Source of the DNA: Dugong dugon
Taxonomy: Eukaryota > Chordata > Mammalia > Sirenia > Dugongidae
Direction: 5' to 3'
Length of the DNA stretch: 64,000 nt
Assembly (NCBI GenBank): GCA_030035585.1
Contig: CM057466.1
Location: 58,349,233-58,413,232 of the forward strand
Shown: one piece after another, positions 47,747 to 60,019 of the stretch
How the letters are laid out: each line of letters opens with the position of its first letter
How positions within the stretch are numbered: the stretch's first letter is position 1
Notes under the pieces: model-generated
Told to the model about the DNA's origin: nothing
Databases searched by the model: none
What the model saw: only the letters and a program-made list of their open reading frames with translations
Program-made: the position numbers and the translations under genes

Positions 47747-50700
47747 ATTACAGCGCTAAACGCATATCTATCAAGAATTACGCTGAATGTAAATGGACTA
47801 AATGCACCAATAAAGAGAAAGAGAGTGGCAGATTGGATAAAAAAACACGATCCGTCTATTTGCTGCCTAAAAGAGATACACCTTAGACCTGAAGACACAA
47901 ACTAACTAAAACTCAAAGGATGGAAAACAATACATCAAGCAAACAACACACAGAAAAGAGCAGGAGTGGCAATATTAATCTCTGACAAAACAGACTTTAA
48001 AGTAAAATCCACCACAAAGGATAAAGAAGGACACTACATAATGATTAAAGTGTCAATACACCAGGAGGATATAACTATAGTAAATATTTATGCACCCAAT
48101 GACAGGGCTCCAAAATACATAAAACAAACTCTAACACCACCAAAAAGAGAGATAGACAGCTCCACAATAGTAGTAGGAGACTTCAGCACACCACTTTCAG
48201 TGAAGGACAGAATATACAGAAAGAAGCTCAACAAAGACATGGAAGAGCTAAATGCTACAATCAACCAACTTGATCTCATAGACATAAATCGAACACTCCA
48301 CCCAACAGCAGCCAAGTACGCTTTCTTTTCCAACGCACGTGGAACATTCTCCAGAATAGACCACATACTAGGCCATAAAACAAGCCTTAACAAAATCCAA
48401 AGCATTGAAATATTACAAAGCGTATTTTCTGACCATAAAGCCATAAAAGTAGAAATGAACAACAGAAAAAGAAAGGAAAAAAAATCAAACACATAGAAAC
48501 TGAACACCTTGAGCTACTGGGTTATAGAATAAATTAAGGATGGAATAAAGAAATTCATAGAATCAAACAAGAATGAAAACACATTTTACCAGAACCTTTG
48601 GGACACAGCAAAAGCAGGGCTCAGAGGTCCGTTTATAGCAATGCATACATCCAAAAAGAAAGGGCCATAATCAAAACATTAGCCCTACAACTGGAACAAG
48701 TAGAAAGAGAGCAGCAAAAGAAGCCCTCAGGTGCCAGAAGAAAGGAAATACTAAGAATTGGAGCAGAATTAAATGAAATAGAGAATAGAAAAACTGAAAA
48801 AGCTAAGGAGACCAAAAGCTGGTTCTTTGAAAAGATCAACAAAATTGATAAACCACTGGCCAAACTCACACAAGAAAAACAGGACAGGATGCAGATAACC
48901 TGTATAAGAGAAGAGATGGGAGACATCACAACAGACCCAACTGAAATTAAAAGAATCATAACAGAATACTATGAAAACCATACTGTAACAAATTTGAAAA
49001 CCTAGAGGAAATGGGCAAATTTCTACAAACTCACTATCTGCCTAAACTAACACAAACAGAGGTAGAACAACTAAACAAACCCATGACAAAAGAAGAGATT
49101 GAAAAGGTAATTTAAAAATTCCCAACAAAAAAAAAGCCCTGGCCCAGATGGCTTCACTGGAGAATTCTACCAAACTTTCAGAGAAGAGTTAACACCATTA
49201 CTACTAAAGGTATTTCAGAGCATAGAAACTCCCAAACTCATTCTAGGAAACAAGCATAACCCTGATGCCAACACCAGGAAAAGACATCACAAAAAAGAAA
49301 ATTACAGACCAATATCCCTCGTGAAAATTGACACAAAAATCCTCAACAAAATTCTAGCCAATAGAATTCAGCAACATATAAAAAAAATAATTCATCATGA
49401 TCAAGTAGGATTTATACCAGTTATGCAGGGATGGTTCAACATTGGAAAAATAATCAATGTAATCCATCACATAAATAAAACAAAAGACAAGAACCACATG
49501 ATCTTATCAATCAATGCAGAAAAGGCATTTGACAAAGTCCAACACCCATTCATGATCAAAACTCTCAACAAAATTCCTCAATACAGTTAAGGGCATTTAT
49601 ACAAAGCCACCAGCCAAAATCATCCTAAATGGAGAGACTTTGAAAGCATTCCCCTTGAGAACAGGAACCAGACAAGGATGCCCTTTATCACCACTCGTAT
49701 TCAACACTGTGCTGGAGGTCCTAGCCAGAGCAATCAGGCTAGAAAAAGAAATGAAGGGCATCCAAATTGGTAGAGAAGAAGTAAAAGTATCTCTTTATGC
49801 CGATGATAGGATCTTATACACAGAAAACCCCAAAGAATCCACAAGAAAACTACTGGAACTAATAGAAGATTTCACCAAAGTCTCAGGATACAAGATAAAC
49901 ACACAAAAATCAGTTGGATTCCTTTACACCAGCAAACAGAACCTCGAAGAGGAAACCACCAAATGAATACCATTTACAATAGCCCCCAAGAAGATAAAAT
50001 ACTTACGAATAAATCTAACCAGAGACATAAAAGACCTATACAATGAAAACTACAAGACACTACTGCAAGAAACCAAGAGACCTGCATGAGTGGAAAAACA
50101 TACCTTGCTCATGGATAGGAAGACTCAACATTGTGAAAATGTCAATGGTACCCAAAGCGACCTAAAGATACAATGCAATTCCGATCCAAATTCCACCGGG
50201 ATTTTTTAGTGAGATGGAGAAACAAATCACCAACTTCACATGGAAAGGGAAGAGGCCCCAAATAAGTAAAGCATTACTCAAGAAGAACAAAGTGGGAAGC
50301 TTCACACTACCTGATTTTAGAACCTATTATACTGCCACGGTAGTCAAAACAGCCTGGTATTGGTACAACAACAGATACACAGACCAATGGAATAGAATTG
50401 AGAATCCAGACATAAATTCATCCACCTATGAGCAGCTGATATTTGACAGGCCCAAAGGCTGTTAACTGGGGAAAAGACAGTCTCTTTAACAAATGGTGCT
50501 GGCATAACTGGATATCCACCTGCAAAAAACTGAAACAAGACCTATACCTCACACCATGCACAATAACTACCTCAAAATGGATCAAAGACTTAATTATAAA
50601 ATCAAAAACGATGAAGATCATGGAAAAAAAATAGGGACAACACTAGGAGCCCTAATACATGGCATAAACCCAATACGAACCATAAGTAACAATATACAAG

Positions 50701-51530
50701 CACCAGAACAAAGACTAGATAACTGGGAGTGCCTAAAAATCAAACACTTAGGCTCATCAAAAGACTTCACCAAAAGAGTCAAAAGACAACCTACAGACTG
50801 GGAAAAAAAAAATTGGCTACGACAAATCCGATCAGCGTCTAATCTCTAAAATCTACAAGATACTGTAAAACCGCGACAACAGAAAAACAAATAACCCAAT
50901 TAAAAAATGGGCAAAGGATATGAACAGGCACTTCGCCAAAGAAGATATTCAGGCAGCTAACAGACACATGAAGAAATGCTCATGATCATTAGCCATTAGA
51001 AAAATGCAGATCAAAACTACAATGAGATATCATCTCACCCCAACAAGGCTAGCATTAATCCAAAAAACACAAAATAATAAATGCTGGAGAGGTTGTGGAG
51101 AAACTGGAACACTTATACAGTGCAGGTGGGAATGTAAAATGGTACACTTTGGAAATCAATTTGGTGCTTCCTTAAAAAGCTAGAAATAGAAGTACCATAC
51201 GATCCAGCTATCCTACTCCTTGGAATATATCCTAGAGGAATAAGAGCCATCACACAAATAGATACACACACACCCATGTTCATTGCAGCACTGTTCACGA
51301 TAGTAGAAAGAAGGAAACAACCTAGATGCCCATCAACAGACAAATGGATAAACAATCTATGGTATATCCTCACAATGGAATACTATGCAACCACACAATG
51401 GAATACTATCCAACGATAAAGAACAACGATTAAGCCGTGAAACATAACATGGAGGAATCTAGAGGTCATTATGCTGAAGGAATTTAGTCAGTCACAGAAG
51501 GACAAATATTGTATAAGACCACTATTATAA
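47747..51530 (+). pseudogene. Outer L1 ORF2 (endonuclease-reverse transcriptase), decayed
   Basis: The start codon position reads ATT (47747) instead of ATG. The endonuclease region is readable in 47766-48496 (LNVNGLNAPIKRKRVADW, VNIYAPNDRAPKYIK, TIVVGDF, SDHKAIKV). RT is in 49321-49966 with YADD (49796-49807) where the inner copy has FADD, plus [10 protein letters not shown]. The C-terminal domain at 50214-50849 and 51000-51500 is fragmentary. There are many frameshifts and stops, for example after 48496, 49005 and 49590. Confidence 0.88.
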
Positions 51531-52751
51531 GAACTCAAGAAAAGGTTTAAACATAAAAGACAACATTGTTTGATGGTTATGAGGGTGGGGAGGGAGGGTG
51601 AGGGTTATTCACTAACTAGATAGTAGACAAGTATTATCTTAGGTGAAGGGAGGGACAGCACACACTACAGGGAAAGTCAACACAACTGGACTAAACCAAA
51701 GCTAATAAGTTTCCTGAATACAATCAAACACTTTGATGGACAGAGTAGCAGGGGTAGGGATCTAGGGACCATGCTTTCAGGACACACCTAGGTCAACTGG
51801 CATAACAAAGCTTATTAAGAAAATGTTCTGCATCTTAGTTCAGTGAGTGGCGTGTGGGGTCTTAAAAGCTTGCAAGCGGCCATCTAAGATGCATCAATTG
51901 GTCTAAACCAACTGCAGTAAAGGAGAATGAAGAACATCAAAGACACAACGGAAGTAGTAGCCCAAGAGACAGAAAGGGCCACGTAAACCAGAGACTTCAT
52001 CAGCCTGAGACCAGAAGAAATAGATGGTGTCCGGCTACCACCAATGACTGCCCTGACAGGGAACACAACAGAGAGTCCCTGATGGAGCAGGAGAAAGGTA
52101 GGGTGCAGAATTCAAATTCTAGTAAGAAGACCAGACTTAAAGGTCTGACTGAGGCGGGAGGAACCCGAGAAAGCATGGACCTGGGATTCTCTATCAGCCC
52201 AAAACTGAAACAAATTCTGAGGCCAACTCTTCAGACAGACTGGACTCAACTGTGGGACATAAAGTGATACTCATGAGGAGTGTGCCTCTTAGCTCAAGTA
52301 GATACAAGAGAGCAAACAGACAGCTTCTGTCCGAAGGTGAGATGGGAAGGTAGAGACAGTTAGGACCTAGTTGAATGGACATGGGGAATCGGGGTGGAAA
52401 GGAGTGTACTGTCACAGTATGAGGAGAGCAACTGGGGTCACATAGCAATGTATGTATACGTTTTTGTATCGGAGACTAACCTGAAATATAAACTTCATTT
52501 AAACTACAACAATTAAAAAAAAAAAAAAAAAGATTCCTTAGTTTACTACAATCAAACACATTTTCCCCTGTGGCAGATGACTTCCTGTGTGTATATTTGC
52601 TACTTCAAAAGGAATGTCAACTATCTCAGGCCAGTGGACTGGCTTTTAGGGCTGCCATATTTAACAAATAAAAATACAGGGCACTCAAATAAATTTGAAT
52701 TTCATATACAGAATAATGTTTAACCATGTTTCACATATTAGATAGGAGATA

Positions 52752-52960
52752 CCAGTAACAGTTGCCATGGAGTTGATTCTGACTCATGGCAACCCCATGG
52801 GTCTCTGAGTAGAACTGAATTCCACAGGGTTTTCAATGGCTGGTTTTTCAGAGGTAGATTGCCAGGCCTTTCTTCTGAGGTGCCTCTGGGTAGACTTGAA
52901 CATCCAAGCTCTCTGTTAGCAACCAAGTATGCTGTTCGCACTACCAAGGACTCGGGATGG
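52752..52960 (-). repeat. Afrotherian SINE, antisense long variant
   Basis: gttgccatggagttgattctgactcatggcaacc ... cacagggttttcaatggctgg ... ggcctttcttctgaggtgcctctgggtagacttgaac. Confidence 0.85.
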
Positions 52961-53510
52961 CACATGCTTTAACTAAAAATAAAAAAATTATTCGCTGCTG
53001 AGCTGAAATTCAAATTTAAGTAGGCATCATGTATTTTATCTGGCAACTCTACTGCCTTCTTGCTGCAAAAACACTTTATTAAAAGAACAAAAGGTGCTCT
53101 AGGGACCAAAAGTCACACAGTCTCAGTGTATAACCTTCTCCCAGCAGTCATTCCCTTCAGACCTGCCTCCTCTGGGCCTTCAGGCAGGCCAGGCCCCCTG
53201 GAAACCCAGCAGCCAGCTGGTCTGGAGGAGAGCAGCCCTTGCAGCTTCAGCTCACCCAAGGCCTGAGCCCTGTTTTTTCACTGACATTCACCAAGGCCAC
53301 TTGATTCCAACGAAGTCCTCATTTTACCCAAGGAACAGAGCTAGTGAGTGGGGAGATTCAGGGTCTAAACTGAATCAAGTCAGGAGAGACAAGGAAACCA
53401 GAAGCAAGAGTTGTGCCTCTGAGCTGGAGCTGGACAATTCAGGCCCAATGCAGCTAGTCACATAAATTTCACACAAACGTCACCTAATTGCTGACCCTGA
53501 AGGGACTGAG

Positions 53511-53674
53511 GGAAACCCTGGTGGTGTAGTGGTTCAGCGTTTTGCTGCTATCAAAAGGTCAGCAGTTCAAATCCACCAGGCGCTCCTTGGAAACCTATGG
53601 GGCAGTTCTACTCTGTCCTATAGGGTCACTATGAATCAGAAGCAACTCGATGGCAACCGGTTTGGGTTTTTTTG
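53511..53674 (+). repeat. AfroSINE (short form) with TSD
   Basis: It is flanked by gaagggactgag (53499-53510) and gaagggaccgag (53675-53686), one mismatch. The body ggaaaccctggtggtgtagtgg ... caactcgatggcaaccgg is intact. Confidence 0.95.
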
Positions 53675-53850
53675 GAAGGGACCGAGACTCCCAGGCCTCT
53701 TCCCCAGTCACTGAAGGCAGACACATTTTAGGTGTGGGGCTCAGCCTCGGGAGCTGAGCAGGCTGCCCTCACTGCTGCCCAGTCTCACATCGTCATGGAT
53801 CTTATTCCTTCCTTTAACCAACAACAACTCACCCAACTTAAAAGGTTTAC

Positions 53851-53896
53851 CTTAGCACGTTGGGCTTCTGGGACTTCTGTCGTATCCTATAAGCTC
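53851..53896 (-). CDS. TMEM241: TMEM241 exon (46 nt, AYRIRQKSQKPNVL)
   Basis: The acceptor cccttcattttcag and donor AAG|gtaaac bound 46 nt. Two bases complete a glycine, 14 codons read AYRIRQKSQKPNVL, and the last two bases begin a serine finished by the exon at 36539. This is a basic loop of the transporter-like protein. An AfroSINE ends about 175 bp away, at 53674. The next intron (17.3 kb) holds the nested L1 pair. Confidence 0.92.
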
Positions 53897-54699
53897 CTGA
53901 AAATGAAGGGACATATGTCACAGGCACGCAGCATTCTGCGCAACAAGCTGCCTACATTTCCAGGTCAAGCACGAAGTCCCTGTGGCAGAGGGTCTCTGCA
54001 GGTGGGGCTGCTAGTCCCCCCCACCCTCTTTACCAGGGTCACACACGTCCCACGGGGGGTTTCCAAGAATGAGAATTCGAATTCTCCATGATCACGCATC
54101 TCAGTACCAAAGGGGCCCACCGAGGGCACTGGGCAAGAAAAGCTTAGTGATCAACACAGGGGTACAATTAACAGAAAGGTTTTCATTTCCTTTAAAAGAG
54201 GCACAGGAAATAGAGAAACATCCTTGGATTTCTGAACTGTGTCTAACAAAGTCAGGGTACTATATTTCTCCCTAAGACTATAAACAGGAAACACTGAACA
54301 CATGATCTGAAATAAAGTCAGATGGCCCTTTTATTTAACCCACTTAAAATTGTTTTGATGTATGGCTGGAAGAAAATATTTTTGACCCAAACTTACGGAT
54401 ATTCCCCCACTGTTTTCAGAGAAAACCAACCAGCACCCACAGGCTGGGCTGAAGAAGCAAACCCCCAGCATAGGGAGTTAACTAATGTTTGTCATGAAAT
54501 AGAGGAAACTGCATTGGAAACAGAAACGTTTGAGAAAACTCCAAAGCGGAAAAATCAAACCAGAAAATACTCATTTAATTGTAACACTGATACCTTGAAT
54601 TTAATTCTCCTATTGTCCATTCCTACTGAAAAATGGATATACTCTAAGGTCTAATGAATAAGCCTCAATTATATACGTAAACATTCTTTTAAAACTTAC

Positions 54700-54748
54700 C
54701 TACACAGAATAAGTGAATTATAGCCCAAAAATATCCATCTGGATCAAA
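54700..54748 (-). CDS. TMEM241: TMEM241 exon (49 nt, FDPDGYFWAIIHLFCV)
   Basis: The acceptor ...tatcgtgttttacag and donor TAG|gtaagt bound 49 nt that start in phase 0 and code FDPDGYFWAIIHLFCV plus the first base of a glycine codon. It follows directly on NDSQ of the previous exon. The YFWAIIHLFCV part is a membrane helix. The other two frames contain stops, so the reading frame is unambiguous. Confidence 0.93.
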
Positions 54749-54869
54749 CTGTAAAACACGATAACAAAGTGAATGGCTTAAGTACAGACACACAACAGGC
54801 AAGGGCAGTGATCAGAAACCTGAACAGTCAATGCCAAGCAAGTACCAAGAAGGGGCCAAAACAGGACGC

Positions 54870-55380
54870 TTCAGGCCTTGGGCCAGTGCTTCTTCTTTTC
54901 CTGCCCAGATGCCCATAACATCTTCCTGACAGAACTCTGCCTCCATCACCACCACCCCTATCCCCACGGTGCCACCAGACTGTGTTTCTATAATAAAAGG
55001 CAAATCTGGTGGTGTCATCTGTTGCTTAAAATCATCAACAGTTCCCCAGTGACTTCAGGATAAAATCCCAATGACACAAGCTCTCAGATCATAGCTGCCC
55101 CCACCCCCAGGAGACAGAGACCTGCTTGCATTTCCCTAAGTTGCAGTGCTTCCCCCATCAACTCAGCACAGGGGCACTCCCTCCTCTTCTTCCTTTCCTT
55201 CTTCTCTGTAGGACTTAATATCATCTGACACACTCTATATTTTATTTATTCTTCATTTATCTGTCTCTACCCACCCACCACCCTGCCCCTGACACATACA
55301 CACAGATTGTAAGTTCCAGGAGGGCAGGAATTAGGACAGGGCAGACACATAGTGGGTGTTCAATAAAGCTGAATCATGAA
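54870..55380 (+). repeat. L2 LINE 3' end
   Basis: ttgcttaaaatcatcaacagttccccagtgac ... attgtaagttccaggagggcagg ... tagtgggtgttcaataaagctgaat is the L2 3' region. It starts about 120 bp from the TMEM241 exon at 54748. Confidence 0.75.
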
Positions 55381-55481
55381 ATACTTATCACACCTCCAGG
55401 ACTTTACCTACACCTGCTTTCTTCTTCTAGCTAACCCTTCCTCATTCTTCAAGATTTAGGTCTAGCAGGCAGAGTCTGAAA

Positions 55482-55687
55482 GGAGTCCTGGTGGCACAAT
55501 GGTTAAGGACTCAGCTGCTAACTGAAAGGCTAGTGGTTCAAATCCATCCAGCAGCTCTGTGGATGAAAGACCTGGCAATCTGCTCCCATAAAGATTAAGC
55601 CCAGAAACCGCTATGGGGCAGTTCTACTCTGTCACATGGGGTCTCTATGAGTCGAAATCGACTCCACGGCACCCAACAACAACAACC
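55482..55687 (+). repeat. AfroSINE (long form)
   Basis: ggagtcctggtggcacaatgg ... gaaagacctggcaatctgc ... gtctctatgagtcgaaatcgactccacgg; ends in an (AAC)n-like tail. Confidence 0.92.
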
Positions 55688-55699
55688 AGAGTCTAGCTC

Positions 55700-55897
55700 T
55701 ACAACTGCCATGAAGTCAATTCAACTCATGGCAACCCCATGAGTATCAGAATAGAACTGTGCTCCATAGAGTTTTCAGTGGCTGATAGTTTTTTCTAGAC
55801 TGCTAGGTCTTTCTTCCGAGTTGCTTCTGAGTAGATTCGAACCATCAACCTTTTGAGTTGCAGCCAAGCACGTTAACCATTTGTACCACCCAGAGAC
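55700..55897 (-). repeat. Afrotherian SINE, antisense long variant
   Basis: actgccatgaagtcaattcaactcatggcaacc ... agttttcagtggctgatag ... gagtagattcgaaccatcaacc ... accacccagaga. It lies tail-to-tail with the SINE at 55482. Confidence 0.88.
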
Positions 55898-55904
55898 AAA
55901 ATCA

Positions 55905-56105
55905 GAAAGATCTGGGTTAAATTCTCAAATCTCCACTTATTTGTTAGCTGGTGACCTTTTGGACCTCATTATTCTTCAGCTATGAAATGGAGATAATAAC
56001 AGTGGCTCCCATCTTGGAATTGTTGTGAGACTTTAACTAAGATAAGGCAGTAAGCATTGGCACAGTGCCTGGCACACAGCTGGCTCCGTATAATTGTGAG
56101 CCCTT
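55905..56105 (+). repeat. MIR SINE
   Basis: tctgggttaaattctcaaatc ... ctatgaaatggagataataacagtggctcc ... ttggcacagtgcctggcacac is a near-complete MIR. Confidence 0.8.
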
Positions 56106-56808
56106 CCTACTTGCAAGTCTTAGGTGCCCCACAGCATCCCATACCTCCCTAGGGTACAGCCCTGGCCTCACTGTGTTATAATTATCTGCTGACTCGTCTG
56201 TTCCCCCTCCCCTTGACTCTAAGTAGACTTTGACTTCTATTCTTCCTGGACACGGACTATTCTTCTTCTCTGTGTCTTCAGTGCCTGGCTCAGTGCCTGA
56301 CACTTGGTGGGGACTTAAGAAATGATGGGGGAGAAAAGGAGGGTGAAAAGAAAAGAAACCCATCAATTAGATGACTTCTGGGGATGGGAGGTGGGTCCTC
56401 AGTGCTAATAAAAACACAACTCGACTCCCGCTCAGGATAACAAAGAAAGTGAAAATTACCTCCTAGATGAGGCTCTTGGATGAGAGGGAAAACAACCTCG
56501 CCTCCATGCTGTGGCCTGGGCAGCCTACACAATGGTTTACAGGTTCACCAAACACATAGAGAGCAGACTGCTCGCAAACAGCACCCACAGAGGCAAGTGT
56601 TAGGTGGCTGCCATGTCACCACCTTGGAGAGAAGGCAAAGTCTGGGGAAAGGTGAGCCTGGGCAAAAGGTACCCAGGCTAAGAACTTCTGAGTGTCTTCC
56701 CACAGACCAGGGTTATTCTGATTCTAAAAGGAAGGGCTGGGAAATTTTGCTTGTACACATAGGACTTCAGAGAGTAACAAAAGGCAAAAAGAGTTTATCT
56801 GAACTTAC
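56106..56808. other. Intronic sequence with L2-like fragment (56195-56335)
   Basis: ttcttctctgtgtcttcagtgcctggctcagtgcctgacacttgg resembles L2. Otherwise unassigned up to the TMEM241 exon. Confidence 0.4.
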
Positions 56809-56860
56809 CTGGGAGTCATTGAAGGGAAGGCATCCTGCAGCAGCCAGGAGGAAGAGGGCA
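56809..56860 (-). CDS. TMEM241: TMEM241 exon (52 nt, membrane segment ALFLLAAAGCLPFNDSQ)
   Basis: The acceptor tctcctttccacag and the near-consensus donor CAG|gtaagt flank 52 nt. The first base completes the serine begun in the 61078 exon. The remaining 17 codons read ALFLLAAAGCLPFNDSQ, a hydrophobic helix ending in a polar turn. The exon ends in phase 0. It is separated by 2060 bp of intron from the next exon at 54748. Confidence 0.93.
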
Positions 56861-57399
56861 CTGTGGAAAGGAGATATAACAGCTCAGCTTTACCTTTCAA
56901 CATCAAAGGGCTTGCAGAGAAAGTGCAAGCTGAAATGTATTGAGTGGTGTCTAGAGGAGGCAAAGATCCCACAAGAACAAGCTCAGTTCATCCTCTGAGA
57001 ACCTGGCTGCCTGTATAGTTGTCAATTGTGTGCAATACCGAGAACTACACACTCCCTTCCCTGGTGCCCTGCTAGCCATTTTCCCAGGGAGGCACTTCCA
57101 GGACATACTGAGTCACTCAAACATATGTGCCTGTTAAACATATAATAAAAGGAGTTTTTTTTTTTTTTCTTTTCTTAACAATGCAACCTGAAAAGAACAA
57201 TTGGTGGAAAACCGGGCAAACAAGACCACAATTGTACCAGTTCCAAAAAGAAAACACCATGGAAATAGCACTAAAATCTTTTGCATAACACCTTAACCAA
57301 ATAATCAAACTCAACAACTCCAACAATAGAGCAGATCTACATGCGCCTCCTTGTATGATGCCCCCAGAAGGATACAACATCACTTATGTGGTATTCCCG

Positions 57400-58240
57400 A
57401 CAAACACGCAGAACCTGAATCAAATCATGAAGAACACTGAGACAAACTCAAATTTAGGGACAGTCCACAAAACAATGGGCCTACAGTCTTCAAAAACAGT
57501 GCAATGAAAGACTGAGGAACTGTTCCAGGTTAAAGGATATGAAAAAGACAGGGTGGTCTCTTTTAGAGAAAAAATTGCTATAAAAAAACAACATTGGGAT
57601 AATGGGAAAAATCTGAACGTGAACTCTACATTAGATGATAATACTGTATCAGATGTAGAATTTTCTAAATTTGATAACTGCACTGTGGTTATATAAGAAA
57701 TTGTCGTTGATTTTAGGGGTAAAGGGTCATGATCTCCGAAATGTATTCTCAAATAATTCAGAAAATTCAGATACAAAATAAGAGGAAGAATAATAATGTT
57801 TATATTCTAATATATTCTATATATATTACATACATGTGTATATATGTAGCTATGATTCAGAATCGACTCACATATACATAGACACACACATAAACAGAGA
57901 GAGAGAGAAAGCAGATACAAAAAATATTATCAATGGATGAATCTAGGTGAAGGGTATATGGGAGTTCATTGTAATATTCTTGCAATTTTTCAGTAGGTTC
58001 AAATCTTTTTTCTTGAATAAAAGTTTTATTAGGAAAATCTTTTAAACATACTGAACTATTTACAGATGAAATGCTATCATGCCTGGGACTTACTTCAGAA
58101 TAAGAAGTGAGGAAGTAGGTGGGACCAGGAGTTGATAATTGTTGAAGCTGGGTGACATGTATGTGGGGCTTCATTATACAATTGTGTCTACTTTTATGTA
58201 TGTTTATAAATTTCCATAATAATTTTTTTTAAATTCTTAT
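57400..58240 (+). mobile_element. Old L1 (L1M) 3' UTR sequences
   Basis: gggacagtccacaaaacaatggg, ctgaggaactgttccaggttaaagg, ggtgaagggtatatgggagttcattg and a second terminus tgtttataaatttccataataa match ancient L1 3' ends. A (TA)n-like stretch near 57800-57850 lies between them. Confidence 0.6.
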
Positions 58241-58837
58241 ACAAAAAAGCAACATTGGTAATCACAGATATTTCAGAAAGCTATTCTCATTCACTAGAAA
58301 GTCAGTTTGGAGCTTTCTTTTGGTTCAATAATCATTGGTTTTCTCTCTCCTGAGTTTCGTATGTCAAAATATTTTGCCCTCTCGCTTTCCCTAATCATTT
58401 TCTCCTCCTAAAAGAAGATACCAGAGGCAAAAAACCCAAACTATCACACACTCTCCCCTCGTTCCATTTTATCATGCACCAACATGTACAGTGTTGGGCC
58501 CTTTCACTACTGACCATTCCATTAGGCAGCAAAGGGCAAAGGATTAAAGGCCTGAGAGAAAACAATGACTACAGTGTTCTCACTCTTAGGGGACTTCGTC
58601 ATAGGACATCTCATACCAGTATATTTTCTACATACATATAGAGTTCTATATTTAGACTGTATATCATATATATTACACATACGTAATTTACAATATTCTG
58701 ATACTTCTAATGTGAGTAGTACACTGAGAAGACTGCTGCTAATCAATTCTGCCAACAGCCCCGTTGTAATCACCTGTAGTTACACACCCAACAGGCTTCC
58801 TGTGACTGATAGAGAGGAGGCTCTGGCGCTGGGAGCC

Positions 58838-58928
58838 TACACACACACACACACACACACCCCTACACACACACACACACCCCTACACACACCCCTACAC
58901 ACACAGACACACACACACACAGACACCC

Positions 58929-59008
<80 letters not shown>
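58838..59008. repeat. (CA)n microsatellite with interspersed CCCCTA units
   Basis: About 170 bp. The left half alternates ACACAC blocks with cccctacac units, and the right half is an uninterrupted (CA)n of about 75 bp. Confidence 0.97.
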
Positions 59009-59010
<2 letters not shown>

Positions 59011-59599
59011 CCTAGAGAAGAATCTAAGGCCCTGGATGGTGAGGGACTCAAAGGCAAGGGAAGAGGGGAGGGAGTGAGGCGGAGTTTGTCAGGGAGGGTG
59101 TATGGGACTGAACAGGAACAGGTAAGTTTCAAGCGGTAGGGAGGGGAATCCTAGTGAGTGTCTACCTATGGTGAACCTCATGCACAGGGAAGGAGTGACA
59201 GAGATCCCCTCAACAGACAAATCCTAGGGGTTGGGGAGAGAGGGACGACACCAAGGTGTGAGACAGCTTCCTGGTTTCCCACCAAACTTGTGCCCTGAGC
59301 AATACATGATTATATCAGGTATTAGTGGTCTTTAATGCCTTTCTTTAACACCTGCTAATCTTTTAAAGAAGAGAATAAGTCCGGAGGATTTGTTTTTCAA
59401 GTAGCTGCCTGTAACGAAGGCAAAAAACGGACTGGATGAAAGCCCAGAAATATTTGAAACAAAAAGTCCTAAATCCATGTATCAAAGCATCTCTTGTGGT
59501 TTTCCATCTAAAGGACTGAGCTTCTTAGCTGCTAAGCATGGAGGAAGCAGGCAGTGGGCAAAGAACAAGGCATCAGGTTAGAATTTGAATGCTGGAGCT

Positions 59600-59750
59600 G
59601 GAGGGATCTTCAAGAGAGTCCAGCCGGGTTCGTGTTTCAGCTGGGGAAACTGAGGCACAGGGAGTTATGAACCCTGCCCATGATCCTTTGCTGTGGCCCA
59701 GAGCTAACTCAGATGCCCCAACTCGCAGGCCAGTGCTTTTTCTACCACAG
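59600..59750 (-). repeat. MIR-like SINE fragment
   Basis: gctggggaaactgaggcacagggagttatgaaccctgcccatgatc and the following gagctaactcagatgccccaac match reverse MIR. Confidence 0.55.
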
Positions 59751-60019
59751 AAAATATTGAAAACCCAATAAACTTCAAAAATTATTTTAAAAAATTGTAA
59801 GTCGTTTTCATGTTTTTTATTTTCACTCTCCATCAGTATTGTACAACTATTTGTTAGTGAAGCTTCAGGTAACAACAGCTGAAATCTGGTATGGGTTTGT
59901 CTTGTTTGCTTTCCCCTTAGGAATAAAATATTTCAGAAAAAAAAGAGAATAAATTTCTGAATAAGACACAAAACAAGGCTATATGAGTCTTGAGGTACAG
60001 TGAAATTACTTAATACAGT

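Larger units (their letters stand above)
36745..52526 (+). mobile_element. Outer full-length L1, interrupted by the inner L1
   Basis: The 5' end carries gtggggccaagatggcggaag (YY1-type site at 36754-36764) at the expected L1 start. 5' UTR to 38157, ORF1 38158-38776 plus 46976 to about 47307, ORF2 47747 to about 51530, 3' UTR and A-tail to 52530. Possible decayed target duplication: aaaaatattccctg (36728-36741) versus aaaaagattccttag after the tail. It is antisense to TMEM241. Confidence 0.88.

Noticed and set aside
54322-54654. 110-codon plus-strand ORF
   Set aside because: No recognisable family, no repeat match and no splice-consistent neighbours on the plus strand.
56480-56998. 172-codon plus-strand ORF
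   Set aside because: It overlaps the antisense of the TMEM241 exon 56809-56860 and shows no domain or motif; chance frame.
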